Shown here one piece after another: positions 6,216-12,156 of a DNA stretch of 32,840 nucleotides (position 1 is its first letter; each line of letters opens with the position of its first letter). Location of the stretch: positions 1 through 32,840 of IMG/VR virus record IMGVR_UViG_3300021584_000012, one strand, 5' to 3'. The translations under genes were made by a program, and so were the position numbers. The DNA comes from a virus. The notes below the pieces were generated by a model. It saw only the letters and a program-made list of their open reading frames with translations. It was not told the origin of the DNA and did no database searches.

Positions 6216-6620
6216 ATGCCCGACATTTACGCCCAGCACAAAGCCGCCTTCCCGAACGTCTCGGCCTATGTCATCGCCCGCAATGGCGCTCGCGTGGCAA
6301 CGATCGCCTTCAAGTATCCGCGCGACGGCGCTGGCCGCCTGTATGCTTATGTGCATTGGATCGGCGTTCCGATGGTGCGCGGCTTCGCGGGCGGGGGCGG
6401 ATACGACAAGCATTCTGCGGCCGTTGCTGATGTGGTGCGCAAAGGCCGGCTTGCCGAGAAAGTCAAAGCGCGCGCCAAAGAATGCCGCATCGCCGAAACG
6501 GATGGGCGCCCGTGGCACGACTTCGTTGATGAGTTTGTTACGGCCTGCCTTGACGACAACGGTTTCCATTGGGGCCGGCGCTTAGAGAAAACCGGTTTCA
6601 CCGTTTGGCAAGCCGTGTGA
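6216..6620 (+). CDS. Unknown early protein (134 aa)
   Basis: AAGGAC is 9-10 nt upstream of the ATG, in a leader holding two copies of acaaccgaca 17 bp apart (6189 and 6206). The product shows a beta-strand-rich first half (VSAYVIARNGARVATIAFKYP; GRLYAYVHWIGVPMVRG) and a helical second half, recalling small phage proteins with an N-terminal sheet; no known motif. A perfect 10-bp hairpin follows the stop. Confidence 0.7.
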   Translation: MPDIYAQHKAAFPNVSAYVIARNGARVATIAFKYPRDGAGRLYAYVHWIGVPMVRGFAGGGGYDKHSAAVADVVRKGRLAEKVKARAKECRIAETDGRPWHDFVDEFVTACLDDNGFHWGRRLEKTGFTVWQAV

Positions 6621-6629
6621 CGCTGCTTC

Positions 6630-6656
6630 GTGAACCGCCCAGGTGAGGCGGTTCAC
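6630..6656 (+). other. Perfect 10-bp hairpin between two early genes
   Basis: GTGAACCGCC (6630-6639) and GGCGGTTCAC (6647-6656) enclose a 7-nt loop. It sits 10 nt after a stop codon and 7 nt before the 44-bp leader repeat. No T-run follows, so RNA processing, mRNA stabilisation or a binding site is more likely than termination. Confidence 0.65.
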
Positions 6657-6663
6657 CGGGAAG

Positions 6664-6707
6664 CGCCATGCTTCAACGCAACCAGGCAACCAAGGGTGAA
6701 AACGATG
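6664..6707 (+). repeat. 44-bp leader repeat, copy 1
   Basis: From cgccatgcttcaacg through the ribosome site AAGGGTG to the ATG at 6705. It recurs at 6952-6995 with only two differences, so two neighbouring genes share one translation-initiation cassette. Confidence 0.9.
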
Positions 6708-6950
6708 GGCGACCTGCGTTTCTTCGCAGACATGATGCACGAGGCTTTGCGCATAGAGCGTGAACTGAACGCGGCACGGCTTGAAGCTGCCGCGGTGCGG
6801 GAACGCGCCGCGACTTACGCTAAAGCCTGCCAAGCCGAAAAGCTGGCCGTGCTTCCTTTTCACGGGAACCGGCTCCCGATCGCGTTCGAGCGCGCTAGTG
6901 AAGGTTTGTGCGCGGTTCGGATTATTTTCGGTAACGGCGTTGCGGTCTGA
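6705..6950 (+). CDS. Small helical protein (81 aa)
   Basis: The start at 6705 is set by AAGGGTG upstream and by identity with the leader of the next gene. Residues 6-50 form a long charged, Ala-rich helix (MHEALRIERELNAARLEAAAVRERAATYAKA), probably a coiled coil, followed by a short beta-type end (RLPIAFERASEGLCAVRIIFG). No family recognised. Confidence 0.65.
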   Translation: MGDLRFFADMMHEALRIERELNAARLEAAAVRERAATYAKACQAEKLAVLPFHGNRLPIAFERASEGLCAVRIIFGNGVAV

Positions 6951-6951
6951 C

Positions 6952-6995
6952 CGCCACGCTTCAACGCAACCAGGCAACCAAGGGTGAAAAAGATG
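6952..6995 (+). repeat. 44-bp leader repeat, copy 2
   Basis: Matches 6664-6707 except at two positions (T/C near the left end and C/A just before the ATG). A small hairpin GCGGT-CTG-ACCGC (6942-6954) overlaps its left edge, matching the placing of a larger hairpin before copy 1. Confidence 0.9.
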
Positions 6996-7268
6996 GCCCC
7001 GCTACACGATCCGCATAACCTGACCGACCCTAAAAGGTGGACGCGAAAACGCATTCCTTTGACCGGCCCATGGAAACCCGCAAGCGGGTATATGACAAAA
7101 GCCGGAAAGCCGATGTGGCGTGTCTGGAACGATGACGCGCAGCCACACAAAGCGGAGCTGCTCGACGCGCGAGGATGCCCGAGACTGTTTCGGACATTCG
7201 ATGCCGCACACAAGGCTGCAGAGGATCAGAACCGGAAGTCCGCGCCTGATCGCCACGCGAACTCTTGA
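6993..7268 (+). CDS. Small basic protein (91 aa)
   Basis: The ATG at 6993 is preferred over a GTG at 6984 because the repeated leader places the ribosome site AAGGGTG correctly for it. The product is basic, with KRWTRKRIPLTGPWKPASGYMTKAGKPMWRVWNDDAQ followed by a helical end (FRTFDAAHKAAEDQNRKS). This might be a small nucleic-acid-binding protein; no family recognised. Confidence 0.65.
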   Translation: MAPLHDPHNLTDPKRWTRKRIPLTGPWKPASGYMTKAGKPMWRVWNDDAQPHKAELLDARGCPRLFRTFDAAHKAAEDQNRKSAPDRHANS

Positions 7269-7301
7269 CATGACAGCCAGGGGTCGCATAATGGTTTATG
7301 C
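7265..7301 (+). promoter_or_regulatory. Promoter with palindromic operator, site 1 (before the XRE gene)
   Basis: TTGACA (7265-7270), 16 nt, CATAAT (7287-7292). The palindrome GCATAA-TGGT-TTATGC (7286-7301) covers the -10 box. The same layout recurs at 11395, 11672 and 16591. Confidence 0.8.
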
Positions 7302-7320
7302 AAACGAGAGGTGAAAACCA

Positions 7321-8289
7321 ATGGACATCAGAGCAGAAATCGAGCGGGCGGCGGCCGAATGGCCGCTTTCGCTGCGCGACGATCCAACCGCGTTCGGATC
7401 GTCTGATACGTGGCTTTCAGTCACGGACAAGGCCAACGCGGCGATCCGCGAAAACGCCCGTTCCGCGATCTCGCGCGGGCTCGGCAAGCTCGTCGATGAC
7501 GTGGCCGTCGCCTGCGAGGTCGAGATCGAGGAAAACGGCGGGCTGGCTGATCTCGATGAGGTCATCGCCCGGTTCGCGCCGGGACTGGAAGTTGAAACCA
7601 CGCCGATTTACGAGGCGTCGGACTGGACCGCGCGTGTCGCGGCCATCCGGCAGGCGTTCGGCTTGGCCGTCGCGGGCATGCCGATCTCGACCGTTGACGG
7701 GAAGCAGCTTCGCGAGTTCGTCGGCAGTGAACCGCGTCTCGCGCACCTGCATGGTGCCGCGCTGCCGCAGAAGCCGAAGCACGAGTTGGAAATCCCGGCT
7801 GACCTGGATCGGCGCAAGAAAGATATCTACCAGGACGCGGCCGATAATCTGAAAACTGCCGGCCCGCTTATCGAAGGTAGCGCCCGCGTGATCGGGTTTG
7901 CGCCCGAACTGGCCGCCGGTTACGGCGACGACTTCAAGCCGCCGGCATTCGTGGCGAAGGCATTTGAGCAGCCCGAACCCGAGCCGAGCAGCGATGACGG
8001 ATGGGATGATGAACCGGCACCCGCCACGCCCGCCCCGGCCAAAGCAACCAAGGGTGACGCCCCTGTCAGCCCGGTCGCGTCGATCGCCGCGCATCTTTCG
8101 GAGCTTGGCGTGCGTGACGCCGATCTGGCCGAGGCGATTGGCATCAGTCGCCCGTACCTGTCGCTGATGCGCAAAGGTGAACGCACCTGGTCGCCGGCCA
8201 CGCCCGAGCGCATGGCTGCGCTGCGCGCCATCGCCGAGCACAAGGCCAAGGTGGCGCAGGACGCGATCAGCGAGGCAGGTGCACCATGA
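7321..8289 (+). CDS. Early protein with a C-terminal XRE-type helix-turn-helix (322 aa)
   Basis: Residues 1-215 form an unrecognised, mainly helical domain with an acidic stretch (EVEIEENGGLADLDEVIARF). An acidic Pro/Ala linker follows (about 216-248). Residues 254-306 (IAAHLSELGVRDADLAEAIGISRPYLSLMRKGER...) match an XRE-type helix-turn-helix, with the recognition helix around SRPYLSLMRK. A DNA-binding domain at the C-terminus is less usual than at the N-terminus for phage repressors. Its promoter carries the GCATAA-N4-TTATGC palindrome, so it may regulate itself and the other three sites; this is inference. GAGGTG lies 9 nt upstream of the ATG. The last codons overlap the next gene (ATGA). 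Confidence 0.75.
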   Translation: MDIRAEIERAAAEWPLSLRDDPTAFGSSDTWLSVTDKANAAIRENARSAISRGLGKLVDDVAVACEVEIEENGGLADLDEVIARFAPGLEVETTPIYEASDWTARVAAIRQAFGLAVAGMPISTVDGKQLREFVGSEPRLAHLHGAALPQKPKHELEIPADLDRRKKDIYQDAADNLKTAGPLIEGSARVIGFAPELAAGYGDDFKPPAFVAKAFEQPEPEPSSDDGWDDEPAPATPAPAKATKGDAPVSPVASIAAHLSELGVRDADLAEAIGISRPYLSLMRKGERTWSPATPERMAALRAIAEHKAKVAQDAISEAGAP

Positions 8290-8492
8290 CGCCCGAGGTT
8301 CAGCAATTCGCATGGTTCGCGTTCGTGGCCGTTGTGTCGGCCGTCTGCTGCGGGCTGGCGGTGTGGATGTACATGTCGGACATGCTCGCGGCCGAGCGGC
8401 TCACGCGCCGTCAGGCCGAGTTGCGCGCCGAGATGTACAAGCGCCATCGCGACACGCTGCTGCGCGTTGATCGAAACCGCGAGGGTGATTGA
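8286..8492 (+). CDS. Small single-pass membrane protein (68 aa)
   Basis: The ATG overlaps the preceding stop (ATGA). Residues 8-31 (QFAWFAFVAVVSAVCCGLAVWMYM) are a membrane segment; the remaining part is a basic helical tail (ERLTRRQAELRAEMYKRHRDTLLR). It is probably co-translated with the XRE-domain gene and RusA. Function unknown. Confidence 0.7.
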   Translation: MTPEVQQFAWFAFVAVVSAVCCGLAVWMYMSDMLAAERLTRRQAELRAEMYKRHRDTLLRVDRNREGD

Positions 8493-8932
8493 TGCCGCCG
8501 CGCGTTCGCCAGAACCTTGTGTCCGTGCGGCTGCCGCTGCCGCCGAGCGTGAACGCTGCGTTCGCGTCTCGGGGTCACTCGCACCGCACGGCCAAGACCG
8601 CCGCTTATCGGTTCTGGTGGCAGCAGGTCTGCGATACACTCGGCGACTTCGACAAGCTGCCGATGTTCCGCAATGGCCGCTACTGCCTATGGATCGACCT
8701 GCCGAAGAACATGAAAGGTGACAGCGACAACCGAACCAAGCTGATCTCCGACGTGCTGCGCGCGCCGAGCGTCGCGAACCAAGCCCGCGAGGGGCTGGCA
8801 ATCGTGGTTGATGACGCCGACATGCGCGACCACATGGTGCATATGTGCGACGGACTTCCGAACGACCAATGTATTGCAACCGTCGTAGCCGAGGCCGACT
8901 GGCCGGGCTACGTGATGATGAGGATCGGATGA
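8492..8932 (+). CDS. rusA: RusA-like Holliday junction resolvase
   Basis: RusA enzymes are dimeric, metal-dependent nucleases that cut four-way DNA junctions; phages use them to clear recombination and replication intermediates before packaging. The 146-aa product starts with the typical LPLPPSVNAAFASRG strand-loop (residues 14-28), and has the catalytic motif GDSDNRTKLISDVL: D77, D79 and K83, with D87 nearby, then VVDDADM (D107-D110), as in RusA. Length is normal. The ATG at 8492 overlaps the previous stop (TGATG); a TTG at 8489 in the same frame is possible. Confidence 0.9.
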   Translation: MPPRVRQNLVSVRLPLPPSVNAAFASRGHSHRTAKTAAYRFWWQQVCDTLGDFDKLPMFRNGRYCLWIDLPKNMKGDSDNRTKLISDVLRAPSVANQAREGLAIVVDDADMRDHMVHMCDGLPNDQCIATVVAEADWPGYVMMRIG

Positions 8933-9138
8933 TGACCGAGAAACAGGTGTGGCCCGAAGCGGCATTCCGCGTGAATGTGCGACTGAAGAAGCACAAAACC
9001 CAAGGCCAGATGCTTGCCGACTTTAGCGAGGCCGTGGCGGCTTTGCGGGCCAAGGTGGAACACCCGCAGGATAAGCAGTGGCGCGGGATCGTCGCGGCGA
9101 TTAGTCTCAAGAAGGTTTGTCCGACATGCCAGCGATGA
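8932..9138 (+). CDS. Small protein with a C-terminal Cys pair (68 aa)
   Basis: The start overlaps the RusA stop as ATGA; an ATG one codon earlier is equally possible. GAGGAT lies upstream. The product is basic in its first half (FRVNVRLKKHKTQGQML) and helical after that, ending KKVCPTCQR. The lone C-x2-C at the end could bind metal in a dimer. It overlaps the next gene by 13 bp. No family recognised. Confidence 0.65.
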   Translation: MTEKQVWPEAAFRVNVRLKKHKTQGQMLADFSEAVAALRAKVEHPQDKQWRGIVAAISLKKVCPTCQR

Positions 9139-9482
9139 AGGGAAACCGCACCGTCGTTGCGCACGTCAATGGCGAGGAGCGCCGATATTTTTGGACGACC
9201 GTGCAGGAGCGCAACGAGGTTGTGCGCGAGTTGCGCGCTGCCGGGTTTCTGCCCAACAAGATCGCGAAGCTGATCGGCGTGTCCCGGCGGCACATTTACC
9301 ACGGCACGAAGCCGGACACGCGCAACACCTACACGCAGATGAACGTCCGTCTGCGCGAAGATACGTGCGACCTGATTTACCGCTTTGCTGCCCGGCACGG
9401 AATGAAGATCTGCGATACAGTGGGCCTGCTCGTGACCAAGGGCGCCGAGGCCGTCAACTTCAAAGTGGATGACCCGAAGTGA
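9126..9482 (+). CDS. Small DNA-binding protein, HTH plus possible RHH (118 aa)
   Basis: Residues 41-60 (FLPNKIAKLIGVSRRHIYHG) form a helix-turn-helix of the resolvase/Hin type (A-K-L-x-G-V-S-R-x-x-I-Y). After a short linker, residues 70-110 (YTQMNVRLREDTCDLIYRFAARHGMKICDTVGLLVTKGAE) look like a ribbon-helix-helix unit, with a strand followed by two helices. Two different DNA-binding motifs in so small a protein suggest a regulator. ATG 9126 is taken as start; a TTG at 9117 is possible. The end overlaps the helicase GTG start. Confidence 0.7.
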   Translation: MPAMKGNRTVVAHVNGEERRYFWTTVQERNEVVRELRAAGFLPNKIAKLIGVSRRHIYHGTKPDTRNTYTQMNVRLREDTCDLIYRFAARHGMKICDTVGLLVTKGAEAVNFKVDDPK

Positions 9483-10828
9483 CCGACCAGCTTGAGCCAT
9501 ACCAGCTTCAGGGCGCGGCGTTTCTCGCGAGCAAGCACCGCGCCTCGATCTTCGACGAGCCGGGGCTCGGCAAGACCGCGCAGGCCATCCGCGCCCGCGA
9601 GCTTGTGCGCGCCGGGCGCACGCTGGTCATCTGCCCGGCCGGCGTGCGGCAGGTCTGGCCCTACCAGTTCAAGCTGTGGGGCCGCGACGGTGCGCGGGTG
9701 TGCAAGGCCGACAGCGTGTTCGACCTGGATATGTGGCAGCGGGACAAGATCGACGTGCTGGTCGTGTCGTTCGAGCAGGCAACCAACTGGTCGGCGGACC
9801 TCGCGGCGGATTTCTTCGACCTGCTGGTGATTGACGAAAGCCACTACCTCAAGAACCCCGAGGCGAAGCGCACCAAGGCGATTATCGGGGCGAACGGGCT
9901 CGGCGGCGTGGCCGCAATGGCGAACCATGTGTGGTGCCTGACCGGCACGCCAATCAAGAACGACCCGGCGGATTTATGGGTGCCGATGCGGCTGGCCGGC
10001 GCGACGCCGCTCGCGTTCACTGCATTCCAGAAGCGCTACTTCAAGCAGCGGATCGGCACATTTTCGGTGTCCAATACGGTGCGCAAGGAGGCGCTGCCCG
10101 AGTTGCAGGCGCTGCTGCGCACGATGTCGATCATGCGGACATTCGACGACGTGGGCGAACAGTTACCGCCGATCCGCATCGACCCGCTGGCAGTGGACGG
10201 ATCCCGCGAGGAAATCGTGAACTACCTGCGGCAGTATCCAGGGCTCGATCAGCGGATTGTGCAGGCCGTCGAGGCCGAAGGTGCGCTGTCGTTCGACGAC
10301 AGCACCCATGTCGCCACCTTGCGCGCGCTGATTGCCGAGGCCAAGGCACCCGGCTACGCCCGGCTCATCACGGACGAGATCAAGTCCGGCACGATCGACA
10401 AACTGGTCGTGATGGCGCACCACCGCCGCGCGATCCAGCTTGTCGCGGACCATTTGACGCAGGCTGGTATCCGCACCGCCGCGATTGTCGGCGGCACGAG
10501 CGAGAAGGCGCGCACAGATGCGGTGCAGAGCTTCCAGCACGAACAGGACGGCGTGCGGGTCCTCGTCGGGAACATCACCGCCGCAGGCACCGGCATCACG
10601 TTGACTGCGGCTTGCCGGCTCGACATGCTGGAAAGCTCGTGGACGCCGGCCGATAACATCCAGGCTGTGCGCCGCGTGCGCCGCAAGGGACAGAAGCGCC
10701 CCACCTTCGCGCGCTTCGTGATGCTGCAAAACAGCTTCGATCAAACGGTCGCCTCGATCGTAACCCGCAAGGCCAATACGATCGTCTCGATCACCGCGAA
10801 GGACAATCTACAGGAGGCGATGGCGTGA
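9479..10828 (+). CDS. SNF2-type DEAD/DEAH-box helicase
   Basis: The 449-aa product is a superfamily 2 helicase or translocase of the SNF2 class, in the compact form seen in phages. Motif I DEPGLGKT is at residues 26-33, motif II DESH at 119-122, motif III TGTP at 155-158, and the C-terminal half shows motifs V/VI (GTGITLTAACR; IQAVRRVRRKGQ). The Q-motif-like start is YQLQGAAFL. Such proteins drive DNA remodelling in replication or recombination. The start is a GTG overlapping the preceding TGA (GTGA). It is followed without gap by the TSCPD gene. Confidence 0.92.
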   Translation: MTDQLEPYQLQGAAFLASKHRASIFDEPGLGKTAQAIRARELVRAGRTLVICPAGVRQVWPYQFKLWGRDGARVCKADSVFDLDMWQRDKIDVLVVSFEQATNWSADLAADFFDLLVIDESHYLKNPEAKRTKAIIGANGLGGVAAMANHVWCLTGTPIKNDPADLWVPMRLAGATPLAFTAFQKRYFKQRIGTFSVSNTVRKEALPELQALLRTMSIMRTFDDVGEQLPPIRIDPLAVDGSREEIVNYLRQYPGLDQRIVQAVEAEGALSFDDSTHVATLRALIAEAKAPGYARLITDEIKSGTIDKLVVMAHHRRAIQLVADHLTQAGIRTAAIVGGTSEKARTDAVQSFQHEQDGVRVLVGNITAAGTGITLTAACRLDMLESSWTPADNIQAVRRVRRKGQKRPTFARFVMLQNSFDQTVASIVTRKANTIVSITAKDNLQEAMA

Positions 10829-11151
10829 GGTCACGATTGAAGAACCGCAGGCCGGGGTTAACGTTTACACTGCCGCACCCCGGCAATATTTCCGTTTTGG
10901 TCTACGACGTGATGGTCGGGTTCGACGAGGCCGGCACTCCGAAGGAAGTATTTATCTCGGCTAACAAGCCGACAACTGCCATGGACGTTGCCGCCCGCGA
11001 CACTGCCACGCTGATCAGCATCGCGCTGCAACACGGCGCAACGATCGCAGAGCTGTCCGCCGCCATGACGCGCGGCGACGAGGGCGAACCGCAGGGTGTG
11101 GCAGGTGCTGTGCTCGACGCGGTTCGCGAATTTGAGCAAGGAGGAGCGTAA
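10825..11151 (+). CDS. TSCPD-domain protein (orphan ribonucleotide-reductase-tail type)
   Basis: The 108-aa product, starting at a GTG overlapping the helicase stop, matches the TSCPD domain: PKEVFISANKPTTAMDVAARDTATLISIALQHG (residues 39-71), followed by AELSAAMTRGDEGEPQGVAGAVLDAV. The domain usually sits at the C-terminus of B12-dependent ribonucleotide reductases, where it may bind or regulate. Here it stands alone, with no reductase in the window, and lacks the usual Cys pairs. It may modulate the host reductase; this is inference. It overlaps no other gene downstream and ends just before a strong ribosome site. Confidence 0.8.
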   Translation: MRSRLKNRRPGLTFTLPHPGNISVLVYDVMVGFDEAGTPKEVFISANKPTTAMDVAARDTATLISIALQHGATIAELSAAMTRGDEGEPQGVAGAVLDAVREFEQGGA

Positions 11152-11152
11152 C

Positions 11153-11398
11153 ATGAATGTGAAAGATGGCGGACAGGCGTTTCCAACACACGCAGAATAC
11201 TCGAAAGTGTGTAGCGACGGGTACACTTGGCACCACGGCACGGTGTCCGGCATGTCCTTGCGCGATTGGTTCGCGGGGCAGGCTGTAGCCGGGCTTATGT
11301 CGAACACGGATTTCTTGTCGAGACATAGGTCCGATGACATCGCGAGAGCGGCATTCAAAGTTGCCGATGCGCTATTGGAATTTAGAAAATCGCGTTGA
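11153..11398 (+). CDS. Common small phage protein (GGxAFP...GMSLRDWFAGQA family)
   Basis: AAGGAGGAG lies 5-7 nt upstream of the ATG at 11153, which fixes the start. The 81-aa product contains DGGQAFPTHAEY near its N-terminus, then GTVSGMSLRDWFAGQAVAGLM and a helical end. This pattern is widespread in phages and prophages without a known function. Its last codons overlap the -35 box of the promoter at 11395. Confidence 0.8.
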   Translation: MNVKDGGQAFPTHAEYSKVCSDGYTWHHGTVSGMSLRDWFAGQAVAGLMSNTDFLSRHRSDDIARAAFKVADALLEFRKSR

Positions 11399-11431
11399 CA
11401 CCAACCCGCCAATCTGCATAATATTTTATGC
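11395..11431 (+). promoter_or_regulatory. Promoter with palindromic operator, site 2
   Basis: TTGACA (11395-11400), 16 nt, CATAAT (11417-11422); palindrome GCATAA-TATT-TTATGC at 11416-11431. It precedes the 72-aa gene. Confidence 0.8.
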
Positions 11432-11448
11432 GTCGATCAACACAGGAG
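11395..11448 (+). repeat. 54-bp promoter-to-ribosome-site cassette, copy 1
   Basis: From TTGACA to cacaggag. The copy at 11672-11725 differs at four positions, all upstream of or in the -10 box; the 31 bp from the second base of the -10 to the ribosome site are identical. Confidence 0.92.
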
Positions 11449-11456
11449 GCAATGGC

Positions 11457-11675
11457 ATGAAACGCCACTGGTCTGAGACATACGGTTGCGCGTGCGGCGC
11501 TCGGTTCACGAGTTACGCGGCGGGAGCGCGGCACCGACACAATTATCCGCTGCTGTGTCGCCAGCCGAAAGTGATAAAAACCCCAACTTTAACCCGAGTA
11601 TGGATCGACGAAGCCGGCGCCATAACGCCGGAAAACTTTGCGCGCATCGGCGCACTCATCAAAGGCGACGGTTGA
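11457..11675 (+). CDS. 72-aa zinc-knuckle-like protein
   Basis: The ATG at 11457 follows the copied ribosome site CAGGAGG. Cys11 and Cys13 with H26, H28 and C34 (CACG ... HRHNYPLLC) form a possible single zinc knuckle. The second half (LTRVWIDEAGAITPENFARIGALI) is helical. It is expressed from its own operator-bearing promoter, which suggests a specific early role such as nucleic-acid binding, but no family is recognised. Confidence 0.68.
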   Translation: MKRHWSETYGCACGARFTSYAAGARHRHNYPLLCRQPKVIKTPTLTRVWIDEAGAITPENFARIGALIKGDG

Positions 11676-11708
11676 CACCGACCCGCCAGTATGTATAATA
11701 TTTTATGC
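11672..11708 (+). promoter_or_regulatory. Promoter with palindromic operator, site 3 (consensus -10)
   Basis: TTGACA (11672-11677), 16 nt, TATAAT (11694-11699): a consensus promoter apart from the spacer. The palindrome has one altered base, GTATAA-TATT-TTATGC (11693-11708). It leads into the nuclease, ssDNA-binding protein and polymerase genes. Confidence 0.82.
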
Positions 11709-11725
11709 GTCGATCAACACAGGAG
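11672..11725 (+). repeat. 54-bp promoter-to-ribosome-site cassette, copy 2
   Basis: Second copy of 11395-11448, starting inside the last codons of the 72-aa gene. Confidence 0.92.
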
Positions 11726-11735
11726 AAACATCGAC

Positions 11736-12155
11736 ATGCAAATCCACATTCAAATCAATCTCGACACGGAAAAGGACGACGTTGCTCGGGTACTGAGTGC
11801 CTTGGCCGGGACGCACGGTTTTCCCGCCCCGGCCGCCGTGCCTACGCCGTCGGCCCCGCCCAAGGCCAAGGCCGAGAAGAAGGAAACCCCCGCAGCCCCG
11901 GAGCCCGCACCTGCCGCCATTACCGCAGGCGCCCCTTCTGACTACGTGCCGACTGAGGCGGAACTGTCGACGGCGGCGAACAGCGCCATCGACAAGCTCG
12001 GTGCCGGCGCGCAGGCCAGGGTGAAGGAATACATTGCGGCCACGTTCCAGAAGGACGACGGCTCGCCCGCCGGTCTGCGCACGGTTCGCGCCGATCAGCG
12101 CGCGCGGCTGCTCGCCGACCTGAACGCTTTTGCCGCCGGCAAGAAGGTGATCTGA
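11736..12155 (+). CDS. Unknown protein with a Pro/Ala linker (139 aa)
   Basis: The start at 11736 follows the copied AGGAG site by about 11 nt. The N-terminus (MQIHIQINLDTEKDDVARVLSAL) is a strand plus helix, followed by a long Ala/Pro/Lys linker (about residues 32-68) and a helical C-terminal domain (TAANSAIDKLGAGAQARVKEYIAATF; VRADQRARLLADLNAFA). Similar linker-plus-helix proteins occur before recombination genes in phages. It is the first gene of the nuclease-SSB-polymerase group and ends 1 nt before the nuclease start. Function unknown. Confidence 0.7.
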   Translation: MQIHIQINLDTEKDDVARVLSALAGTHGFPAPAAVPTPSAPPKAKAEKKETPAAPEPAPAAITAGAPSDYVPTEAELSTAANSAIDKLGAGAQARVKEYIAATFQKDDGSPAGLRTVRADQRARLLADLNAFAAGKKVI

Positions 12156-12156
12156 T

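Noticed and set aside
7920-9500. 526-codon frame on the minus strand
   Set aside because: Lies opposite five well-supported plus-strand genes in high-GC DNA; composition is that of an antisense shadow.
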